From positions 1 through 12,960 of the forward strand of contig JASLDD010000146.1 in NCBI GenBank assembly GCA_030151725.1: DNA of 12,960 nucleotides. The letters run 5' to 3'. The stretch is from Solirubrobacteraceae bacterium (lineage in GTDB: Bacteria > Actinomycetota > Thermoleophilia > Solirubrobacterales > Solirubrobacteraceae). This document shows, in pieces, positions 1-6,430 of this stretch. The position numbers and the translations under genes were made by a program. Below the pieces are notes generated by a model, which worked only from the letters and a program-made list of their open reading frames with translations, was not told the DNA's origin and searched no databases. Within the stretch, counting starts at the first letter, position 1. Each line of letters opens with the position of its first letter.

Positions 1-2
1 AA

Positions 3-1718
3 AATGCGGAAGGTGGCGAGGGCGTCCGGCTGCGGACGGAATACCTGCGTCCGGGCGAAGGCTCGTGGCTTTCCCGCGCAGGCTCAGTGGCTCGCTCGCT
101 CGGTTTCGGTCGAGCGCCGAGCGGCACCTGGGTCGCATTCATGGCTGTCGGGCTGATGCTCGTTGTAGCGGTGCTTGCCTCGGGAGAGCTGCTCCGCAGT
201 GTCAGCGTGAGTGTGAACCGACGGCCGCGAGCCAAGCGTCTCAAATACCTCCACCGGATACCCAGGCCTGCATACATGTGTGCCTTGATCGCGGTCCTAA
301 GCGCAACTTGTTGGTCGCTTCTCACACCGCCTTTCCAGGCGCCCGATGAGCCTTCTCATTTCGCCTACGTACAGGAGCTCGCTCAAGAGCAGCGACTGCC
401 CAACCCGAGAGCCGACACCCGGCAAGATGAATCCTTTTCGCAAGAGGAGGACACCGCCCTCGCGGATCTACGACAGACCGCTGTGATGTGGCATCCGGAA
501 GTGAAGGCTACGTATACCGTCGCGGCCGCAAGACGCCTCCAGGAAGACCTGAGCAAGCCTTTGAGCCGGGACGGTCCTGGCTGGGCGGGGGTGGCTTCAT
601 CCGAGCCCCCGCTCTATTACGGACTGGCCACAGTCCCCTACCTCCTTGGGTCCAAAGGCACGCTGCTCGATCGACTCGAGCTCGTGCGCCTGCTGAGCGC
701 CCTGATGGCGGGATTGACCGCCCTGTTCTCGTTTATGTTCGTGCGTGAATTCCTGCCCGGCGTACCTTGGGCTTGGACGGTCGGCGGGTTGGGGGTCTCG
801 ATGACTCCGTTGTTGGGGTTCACATCAGGCGTGGTGACACCCGACTCGATGCTTGCGGCCGTGTGCGCCGCTATTTGCCTGTGCTTGGCTCGGGCATTTA
901 GGCGTGGGCTCACGTGGCGTCTGGCTGTTGTGATTGGAACGCTCTCAGCGGCCGGCTTTGCAACCAAGGTCAACTTCGTGGGTTTCGCCCCAGGGGTCGT
1001 ATTGGGCCTTGTGATCCTAGGTGCGCGCAGCGCTCGCGCAGCCGAGCGCCGCACCCTCAAGCAAGCGTGGGGGATGCCTGCCGTGGCGTTGGCGATCGCC
1101 GTGAGTCCCGTCTTTGCATATGTCGCTTACAACCTCGCTGTAGGCCACCCCACGCTTGGCGTCGTCTCAAGCTTTATCCACCTATCCAGCGGAAGAGGCT
1201 CCCTGCTCGACAAGGCCACATATGTATGGGACTTCTACCTACCCCATCTACCGGGCATGACTGATTACTTCCCAGGCCTGTCCACACCTCGCGAGCTCTG
1301 GTTCGACCGGGCCGTGGGCCTATACGGTTGGCTCGATACCTCGTTCCCAGGCTGGGTCGACACCGCCGCCTTGCTCCTCGCTGGCATTGGGGTGCTGCTC
1401 GTTCTTCGGACCGTTGGGAGGAGCCACAAGGCTGCAAGGCGCCGGCTCAGCGAGCTTGCGGTGTATCTGACGGCGGCCCTTGGGATCTTGGTCTTGATCG
1501 GGACAGACTCCCAACTGCACCGGACCGTCGAAGGCGCGGGATATGCGCAGGCTCGCTATCTGCTGCCGCTGATTCCGCTCCTCGCGGCGGCGCTAGCCTT
1601 GGCGGCACGCGCGGGCGGCAGGCGCTGGGGCCCGGTCGTGGGCACGGTCATAGTTGTCCTATTTCTCGCCCACGACATCTTCAGCCAGCTCCTCGTGGTC
1701 TCGCGCTTCTACGGGTAG
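3..1718 (+). CDS. DUF2142-family polytopic membrane protein, 5' end probably outside the window
   Basis: This is an integral membrane protein of the DUF2142 type, related in architecture to GT-C glycosyltransferases and usually found with cell-surface polysaccharide genes. The precise reaction is unknown. The diagnostic motif follows a transmembrane helix: PPFQAPDEPSHFAYVQE at about residues 80-96 if counted from GTG 87. A polar, probably extracytoplasmic stretch of about 110 residues comes next, then roughly eight to nine hydrophobic helices. These include a GVVTPDS motif and a late QARYLLPLIPLL helix typical of the family. The frame has no stop back to base 3, and the upstream residues (RTEYLRPGEGSWLSRAG) read like protein continuing into an extra helix at GTWVAFMAVGLMLVV. 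The internal GTG at 87 is therefore probably not the real start, and the gene likely begins to the left with an additional N-terminal domain. It converges on the ferredoxin gene with a 10 bp gap and no visible terminator. Confidence 0.8.
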   Translation, partial: NAEGGEGVRLRTEYLRPGEGSWLSRAGSVARSLGFGRAPSGTWVAFMAVGLMLVVAVLASGELLRSVSVSVNRRPRAKRLKYLHRIPRPAYMCALIAVLSATCWSLLTPPFQAPDEPSHFAYVQELAQEQRLPNPRADTRQDESFSQEEDTALADLRQTAVMWHPEVKATYTVAAARRLQEDLSKPLSRDGPGWAGVASSEPPLYYGLATVPYLLGSKGTLLDRLELVRLLSALMAGLTALFSFMFVREFLPGVPWAWTVGGLGVSMTPLLGFTSGVVTPDSMLAAVCAAICLCLARAFRRGLTWRLAVVIGTLSAAGFATKVNFVGFAPGVVLGLVILGARSARAAERRTLKQAWGMPAVALAIAVSPVFAYVAYNLAVGHPTLGVVSSFIHLSSGRGSLLDKATYVWDFYLPHLPGMTDYFPGLSTPRELWFDRAVGLYGWLDTSFPGWVDTAALLLAGIGVLLVLRTVGRSHKAARRRLSELAVYLTAALGILVLIGTDSQLHRTVEGAGYAQARYLLPLIPLLAAALALAARAGGRRWGPVVGTVIVVLFLAHDIFSQLLVVSRFYG

Positions 1719-1728
1719 CCCTGTCGAG

Positions 1729-1995
1729 CTAGCGCCCGGCGGCGAAGTAGTCAGCGTTGATCTGCGTGTACTTGGACCACTCCTCCGGAAGCTGATCCTC
1801 GGCAAAGCAGGCGTCGACCGGACAGGCCTCCACGCAGGCGTCGCAGTCGATGCACTCCTCGGGATCGATGTAGAGCATCTCGGCCGCGTCGTATCCGGGC
1901 TCGTCGGGCGTCGGGTGGATGCAGTCCACGGGGCACACCTCGACGCAGGAATTGTCCTTGGTGCCAATGCACGGCTCGGCGATCACGTAGGCCAT
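1729..1995 (-). CDS. fdxA: Seven-iron ferredoxin (FdxA type)
   Basis: Small cytoplasmic electron carrier of 88 residues with two iron-sulfur clusters. The first motif is C9-x7-C17-x3-C21-P instead of the 8Fe pattern C-x2-C-x2-C-x3-C-P. The second is a full C48-x2-C51-x2-C54-x3-C58-P. By analogy with Azotobacter ferredoxin I, C9, C17 and C58 would hold a [3Fe-4S] cluster, and C21, C48, C51 and C54 a [4Fe-4S] cluster. C25 and C63 are additional cysteines. The N-terminus MAYVIAEPC and the C-terminal PEEW stretch match actinobacterial FdxA proteins. The loop between the motifs (HPTPDEPGYDAAE) is longer than the short YEG-type loop I recall from mycobacterial FdxA. A purine-rich AAGAAAG precedes the ATG. 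The gene is divergent from the SDR gene with 62 bp between start codons. Its redox partner cannot be told from the context. Confidence 0.92.
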   Translation of the reverse strand: MAYVIAEPCIGTKDNSCVEVCPVDCIHPTPDEPGYDAAEMLYIDPEECIDCDACVEACPVDACFAEDQLPEEWSKYTQINADYFAAGR

Positions 1996-2057
1996 TCGCT
2001 TCTTTCTTGTTGGTCGATTTGCGGGGCTCCCCTTGGGAGACGCATATTGTACGAAGC

Positions 2058-2939
2058 ATGCTCTTGCTTACGGGCGCGACCGGCCTGGTGGGCTCAACCC
2101 TCTTGCGTCGACTGGTAGCCGAAGGCACCGATGTCCGCTGTCTGGTGCGCGATCCGCGCCGCCTTGGGCCCTTGCGTGTGCGTGTGCAGATAGCCCTCGG
2201 CGATCTAGCCGATCCACCCTCGTTTCGCAATGCCCTGCGTGGCGTGCACACGGTCATCCATCTAGCGGCCGCCATCCGCGATCAGCCGCGTGGATCGATT
2301 GAGGAGCTCGACGGGATAGCGACGTGGCGTATGGTCGAGGCGGCAGAGCGCCGAGGAGTCGAGCGCTTCGTGTTCTTCTCAGCGCTAGGCGCCTCCCCTC
2401 ACCACCGCACGCGTTGCCTGCGAGCCAAGGCGCTAGCGGAGCAGGCGGTCCGGGAGGCCGATCTTCACTCAACGGTGTTTGCTCCGTCGATCATCTACGC
2501 CCCGGGCGACCCCTGGCTGACGCTGCTGGAGCGCTTGGCGCTCCTGCCGGCGATGCCCGTCTCGGGTCGCGGACGGGCGCTCTTCCAACCGATCTGGGCG
2601 GAGGACGCTGCTGAGTGCGTGGTGGCGTGTCTTCGAGAGAGCTCCTCGGTCCGCAATGAGCGCTACGAGTTGGCCGGCCCAGACACGCTCAGCCATGCCG
2701 AGATCGTCAGCCTGCTGCTGCGCTCACTCGGCCGCAGCAGACCGCTGCTGCGGGTCCCGACGCCGCTCGTCTCGCGCGGACTTCGCCTGCTCGAGCGCGT
2801 GGCCGGATCGGCTGCATTTGCGACATGGGACGAGGCGGAGCTGATGGAGGTCTCCATGACGTCTGTACGAGGGACGGCCGATGCGGAATCCTTGGGAGTC
2901 ACACCGCAGCGCATGGCGGCCGTCCTCGGCACACGTTGA
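2058..2939 (+). CDS. Atypical SDR / NAD(P)-dependent epimerase-like protein
   Basis: Rossmann-fold protein of 293 residues in the extended/atypical SDR group, which includes NDUFA9-like and NmrA-like proteins. The N-terminal TGATGLVGS holds the dinucleotide-binding G6-x2-G9-x2-G12. R31 in LVRD after beta-2 suggests NADP(H) preference. GDL at 48-50 and HLAAA at 68-72 are further family marks. Where a classical SDR has Y-x3-K, this protein has C120-L-R-A-K124, so the catalytic tyrosine is missing. That is common in atypical SDRs, which may bind the cofactor without acting as standard dehydrogenases. I chose ATG 2058 because family members start immediately at the first beta strand. A TTG at 2007 in the same frame would add 17 unlikely residues. 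It converges on the amidase gene with 27 bp between stops. The substrate is unknown. Confidence 0.87.
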   Translation: MLLLTGATGLVGSTLLRRLVAEGTDVRCLVRDPRRLGPLRVRVQIALGDLADPPSFRNALRGVHTVIHLAAAIRDQPRGSIEELDGIATWRMVEAAERRGVERFVFFSALGASPHHRTRCLRAKALAEQAVREADLHSTVFAPSIIYAPGDPWLTLLERLALLPAMPVSGRGRALFQPIWAEDAAECVVACLRESSSVRNERYELAGPDTLSHAEIVSLLLRSLGRSRPLLRVPTPLVSRGLRLLERVAGSAAFATWDEAELMEVSMTSVRGTADAESLGVTPQRMAAVLGTR

Positions 2940-2966
2940 GCTCGACGCCCTACGGGCCGTGGTGCC

Positions 2967-4400
2967 TCAATCGGGGATGGCAACCGGCCGCCGCTCGTCC
3001 CATGGCCTCGCCGCTTCCAGTTGGCCGGCAAGCGCAAGGAGCTGGCCCTCGCCAGCGGGACGGCCGACAAGCTGCACGCCCAGGGGTAGGCCGTCCTCGC
3101 CCTCGAACAGCGGAACCGAGATCCCCGGCTGGCCCGACGCGTTGAATACAGGCGTGAACGGCGTGAAGAGACCAGAGCGAGTAAACGTGGCCATCGGCTC
3201 GGCGGCGGCTGTATCAAGCGTGCCCAGTGGCAGCGGGCGCTCGGCCAATGCCGGAGTAAGCAGTGCGTCGTAAGGGTCGAGGAACGCGATAAGACGGCGG
3301 GCAAAGGCCTGCAGCCGAACCGCTGCACCCAGACCCTCCACAGCGTTCATCTTGGCGATCATGGAGAAGATGGCCCAGCTCATCGGCTCCATGTCATCGG
3401 CCTGCGGCGTACGTCCGGCGACCATCCCCGAATATGCGATCGACAGCGCTATCTGGCTTGAGAAGACCGCACCAAAGAGCGCCTGCAGGCCGTCGAGCTG
3501 CCACGGCGGCTCGACCTCCTCGACCTCGTGCCCGAGCGATCGCAGCAGATCGGAGCAGTCGGCAACGGCTTGAGCGCACATAGGATCCACAGGCGTGTCG
3601 GGGATCGGCGGGAGTGTGGTGGCAGCGATCCGCAACCGGCCGGGCTCCCGCACGAGACTCTGGGCGAACGGCTCCACGGGATCGGGGGCCCAAGTGGCGT
3701 CGCCGAGCTCGTAGCCAGCAAGCACGTCCAGGATCGCCGCGGTGTCGGCGACGGTGTGTGTGAGCATGCCGTCAATGCCGAGCGAGGAGTCGCCGAGCTC
3801 TGGTGCGGCTGAGATCCGCCCTCTGCTTGGCTTGAGGCCGACCAGACCGCAGCAGGCAGCAGGGATGCGCACAGAGCCGCCACCGTCGTTGCCATGCGCG
3901 ACCGGCAGCATGCCGCTCGCCACCGCCGCAGCAGCACCGCCCGATGACCCGCCGGCAGTGCGGCTCGGATCCCAGGGGTTTCGAGTGGGACCGAAGATCC
4001 GCGCCTCGGTTGTGGGCAGGATCCCGTACTCAGGCAATGTCGTCGTGCCCACGATCACGAATCCGGCCTGCTTCAGTCGGCGAGTGACGTTGTGGTCGTA
4101 GTTGCACATGTTCTGCTCCATCAGGGAGCATCCGTACGTCAGCCGCAAGCCCTGCACGGGTCGGTTGTTCTTGATGGCGGTCGGAACACCGGCAAACGGG
4201 CGCTCATCGCCTGGCCGCACAGACTCAGCCACTGTCAGCGCACGCTCGGCGTCGACGTCAACGAAAGCGTTCAGAGCCGGGTTGAGCGCCTCGATCCGCT
4301 CGAGCGATATCTCCACCAGCTCGCGTGAGGAGATGTCCCCCGATCGCACCATCCCGGCGAGCTCGATCGCGGAACGAAACATCAGATCGCTGTCAGACAT
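2967..4400 (-). CDS. Amidase-signature family hydrolase
   Basis: Serine hydrolase of 477 residues in the amidase signature family, which cleaves carboxylic amide bonds. The Ser-cisSer-Lys triad is intact: K77 in GVPTAIKNN, cis-Ser S152 in GGSSGGAAAAVA and nucleophile S176 in GGGSVRIPA. The spacings (75 and 24 residues) equal those of K142-S217-S241 in fatty acid amide hydrolase. The length is normal for the family. The substrate cannot be inferred. It is not obviously GatA, because no gatC or gatB lies next to it and the protein has its own N-terminal helical segment like the stand-alone amidases. There is no signal peptide, so it is probably cytoplasmic. The ATG at 4400 is preceded by a strong GAGGAGG ribosome binding site at 4405-4411. 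It is divergent from citA, with 144 bp between the start codons. Confidence 0.92.
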   Translation of the reverse strand: MSDSDLMFRSAIELAGMVRSGDISSRELVEISLERIEALNPALNAFVDVDAERALTVAESVRPGDERPFAGVPTAIKNNRPVQGLRLTYGCSLMEQNMCNYDHNVTRRLKQAGFVIVGTTTLPEYGILPTTEARIFGPTRNPWDPSRTAGGSSGGAAAAVASGMLPVAHGNDGGGSVRIPAACCGLVGLKPSRGRISAAPELGDSSLGIDGMLTHTVADTAAILDVLAGYELGDATWAPDPVEPFAQSLVREPGRLRIAATTLPPIPDTPVDPMCAQAVADCSDLLRSLGHEVEEVEPPWQLDGLQALFGAVFSSQIALSIAYSGMVAGRTPQADDMEPMSWAIFSMIAKMNAVEGLGAAVRLQAFARRLIAFLDPYDALLTPALAERPLPLGTLDTAAAEPMATFTRSGLFTPFTPVFNASGQPGISVPLFEGEDGLPLGVQLVGRPAGEGQLLALAGQLEAARPWDERRPVAIPD

Positions 4401-4544
4401 GGCTCCTCCTCAGATCAAGCCCTATGAGTGGCGTCCGATGACATCCGCTCGACTGAAGCGTACTCGTGGAGCATTTCCTGCGACGATATGGACCTGCCCA
4501 CAAGGCAGCCACCCGTCAAGCATCAAGCTCAGAAAGCGAGTGCC

Positions 4545-5645
4545 ATGAGCGCGGTTCAGTCAGCAGCACCGGAGGTCCAGTCGGGCCTCGAAGGAGTCGT
4601 AGCCTTTGCCACAGAGATTGCGGAGCCCGACAAAGAGGGTGGCGCATTGCGCTACCGCGGCGTCAACATCGAGGATCTGGTTGGCGCGGTTCCCTACGAG
4701 CAGGTGTGGGGACTGCTTGTGGACGGAAACTTCAAACCGGGGCTGCCTCCTGCGGAACCGCATGCGCTCACAGTGCGCTCAGGCGACCATCGAGTGGACG
4801 TCCAGTCCGCCCTGGCGATGCTGGCCCCCGAGTGGGGCTTTGGTCAGCTGATTGACATCACCGACGAGGAGGCACGGGACAACCTCGCAAGAGCGTCTGT
4901 TATGGCTCTCTCCTTCGTGGCTCAGTCCGCGCGCGAGCCCGGACAGCCGCCGGTGCCCCAGACGGAGGTCGACCAGGGAAAGACGATTCCAGAGCGCTTC
5001 TTGATTCGCTGGCGGGGCGAGGCCAATCCCGACCACGTCAAGGCGATTGACGCCTATTGGGTCTCGGCGGCAGAGCACGGCATGAATGCCTCTACGTTCA
5101 CCGCCCGCGTGGTGGCCTCAACGGGCGCAGACTGCGCAGCCGCGCTCTCAGCGGCTGTGGGCGCGCTCTCGGGGCCCCTCCACGGTGGCGCACCCTCGCG
5201 CGTGCTGAAGATGCTCGAAGAAGTGGAACAGAGCGGCAATGCCGAGCAGTGGGTCTCCGATGCTCTCGACCGCGGCGAGCGCCTCATGGGCTTCGGCCAC
5301 CGCATCTATCGGGCCGAAGACCCTCGCGCACGTGTGCTGCGTCGGACAGCCAGCGAACTTGGCTCACCGCGCTTTGAGGCAGCCGAGGCGCTGGAGAAGG
5401 CCGCCCTGGCCGAGCTTCACGCTCGCCGGCCCGATCGTGTACTTGCCACCAACGTCGAGTTTTGGTCGGCGGTGATACTCGATCTCGCCGAAGTGCCACC
5501 GGATCTCTTCACACCGATGTTCACGTGCGCACGCGTGGCCGGGTGGTCTGCCCACATCCTCGAGCAGAAGCGCGAGGCGAAGCTCATACGCCCGACCGCC
5601 AAGTATGTGGGTGAGGGCCCTCGTGCAGTCGCCGAGGTGCATTGA
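4545..5645 (+). CDS. citA: Citrate synthase 2 (CitA type)
   Basis: Condenses acetyl-CoA and oxaloacetate to citrate at the entry to the TCA cycle. The 366-residue protein closely resembles mycobacterial CitA along its whole length, including the opening GLEGVVAFATEIAEPDKEGG. Catalytic histidines lie in GPLHGGAP (H213) and GFGHRIYRAEDPRARVL (H252); AEHGMNAST (H178) is also conserved. At the position of the catalytic aspartate (D362 of the E. coli enzyme, in NVDFYSG) this protein has E305 in NVEFW, a replacement I recall as typical of the CitA group. I chose ATG 4545 because homology begins about 14 residues after it. A GTG at 4428 in frame would add 39 low-complexity residues with no counterpart. 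The ribosome binding site is weak (AGAAAG). The gene stands alone, divergent from the amidase. A methylcitrate synthase side activity cannot be excluded. Confidence 0.95.
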   Translation: MSAVQSAAPEVQSGLEGVVAFATEIAEPDKEGGALRYRGVNIEDLVGAVPYEQVWGLLVDGNFKPGLPPAEPHALTVRSGDHRVDVQSALAMLAPEWGFGQLIDITDEEARDNLARASVMALSFVAQSAREPGQPPVPQTEVDQGKTIPERFLIRWRGEANPDHVKAIDAYWVSAAEHGMNASTFTARVVASTGADCAAALSAAVGALSGPLHGGAPSRVLKMLEEVEQSGNAEQWVSDALDRGERLMGFGHRIYRAEDPRARVLRRTASELGSPRFEAAEALEKAALAELHARRPDRVLATNVEFWSAVILDLAEVPPDLFTPMFTCARVAGWSAHILEQKREAKLIRPTAKYVGEGPRAVAEVH

Positions 5646-5666
5646 GTAGCTAGAAACAATGCTGTA

Positions 5667-5704
5667 GATCGCTTGGCATCAGAGCGATCGAGAAGTAGCT
5701 TCTC
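5667..5704 (+). terminator. Two back-to-back hairpins after citA
   Basis: Two perfect inverted repeats abut 21 bp downstream of the citA stop. The first pairs GATCGCT (5667-5673) with AGCGATC (5683-5689) around a 9-nt loop. The second pairs GAGAAG (5690-5695) with CTTCTC (5699-5704) around a 3-nt loop and is followed by a pyrimidine stretch, CTTCCT. There is no clean U-tract, so termination is only one reading. The structures also lie about 46 bp upstream of the lipoprotein start and could be part of its leader, or an mRNA-stabilising element. Confidence 0.4.
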
Positions 5705-5750
5705 CTTCCTACATGGGCGATTTCGGCCGGTGGGTCGGAGAGGGGTACCG

Positions 5751-6344
5751 ATGCAACGATCACTGATTGTGGGGGTGGGCTCCGCCCTGTCATTGACATT
5801 TGTGGCGAGTGGCTGCGGCGGGTCTTCACCTACACCCGCACCGAGCATCCCGTTCAAAAGCGCTGCGATCGTGCGGTCGGCAATCCCAGCCCGTTACACA
5901 TGCGACGGCAAGAACATAGCTCCGCCTTTGGAATGGGGCGCCGTGCCCTCGGGCACGAAAGAACTAGCCGTCTTTCTGCTCGCCCTAACCCCTAATCCGG
6001 CAACGGGCAGGTTCCGATTCTCGATCGACTGGGCGGTCGCAGGCATCGATCCGTCTCTGCATCGCCTCCCTGCCGGAGACCTTCCTCGCGGAGCTAGCGT
6101 CGGGCTAACGAGCAGCGGCAAGCTGCGCTACTCACTATGTCCTCCGCGCGGCAGTCACGCGCGTTACCAGTTCGCGCTATATGCGGTGGCGCCCTCGGTC
6201 AACGTCCCAGGCAGGTTCTCAGGCCCTGAACTCTTGCAAGCGCTCGCCGAAGTGAGATCCAACACCCCTGCCAGCGGCGGGGGAGAGTTTACGGCGTTCT
6301 ACACGCGCCCAAAGGCCAGAAAGCATTCACGGCGCAACGGATAG
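5751..6344 (+). CDS. PEBP / YbhB-YbcL family lipoprotein
   Basis: Predicted membrane-anchored lipoprotein of 197 residues with a phosphatidylethanolamine-binding-protein-like domain. The N-terminus has a charged start, a hydrophobic core and a lipobox ending VASGC with C22 as the lipidation site, followed by a Ser/Pro/Thr-rich linker. The domain shows Y49-T-C-D-G-K-N-I-A-P-P-L-E-W, matching the family's DGxNxSPPLxW motif, then LCPPRGSHARYQFALYAV near 129-146, matching the CPP...H.Y.F.LYA motif. Where YbhB-like proteins have a ligand-pocket histidine (HWV), this one has D93 in IDWAV. The ATG at 5751 is chosen because a strong GGAGAGGGG (5737-5745) sits just upstream and because it puts the signal peptide at the N-terminus; a TTG at 5673 in frame does not. 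The role of bacterial PEBP proteins is poorly known, so no specific function is claimed. Confidence 0.88.
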   Translation: MQRSLIVGVGSALSLTFVASGCGGSSPTPAPSIPFKSAAIVRSAIPARYTCDGKNIAPPLEWGAVPSGTKELAVFLLALTPNPATGRFRFSIDWAVAGIDPSLHRLPAGDLPRGASVGLTSSGKLRYSLCPPRGSHARYQFALYAVAPSVNVPGRFSGPELLQALAEVRSNTPASGGGEFTAFYTRPKARKHSRRNG

Positions 6345-6372
6345 CACAGCGGACCGCTTTGGGCTTTTAACG

Positions 6373-6407
6373 CAGCGAGGGCCCGGCAACGCGCCAGGCC
6401 CTCGCTG
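6373..6407. terminator. Bidirectional hairpin terminator between the lipoprotein gene and groEL
   Basis: An 11-bp perfect stem, CAGCGAGGGCC (6373-6383) with GGCCCTCGCTG (6397-6407), is extended by an inner GGC/GCC helix after one mismatch. It sits 23 bp beyond the groEL stop and 28 bp beyond the lipoprotein stop, between convergent genes. On the + strand a short T run (6419-6422) follows about 11 nt later. On the - strand the U-tract is poor. The strong stem and its position support termination for both genes, with the usual high-GC caveat that U-tracts are weak. Confidence 0.65.
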
Positions 6408-6430
6408 TGCAGCTGTGCTTTTGCTACTGC

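Noticed and set aside
1996..2057. Clear promoters in the ferredoxin/SDR divergent gap
   Set aside because: A TACAAT on the - strand and its complement on the + strand look like -10 boxes, but neither has a -35 at proper spacing, so no promoter is called.
1751..2275. 174-codon - strand frame overlapping the ferredoxin and the SDR gene start
   Set aside because: It is Arg-rich without motifs and would overlap two well supported genes; the ferredoxin cysteine motifs fix the true frame.
4428..4544. 39-residue N-terminal extension of citrate synthase from GTG 4428
   Set aside because: Homology to CitA starts just after ATG 4545, and the extension has no family counterpart and no good ribosome binding site.
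5673..5750. 26-residue N-terminal extension of the PEBP lipoprotein from TTG 5673
   Set aside because: It would bury the lipoprotein signal peptide and overlap the tandem hairpins. ATG 5751 has a strong ribosome binding site.
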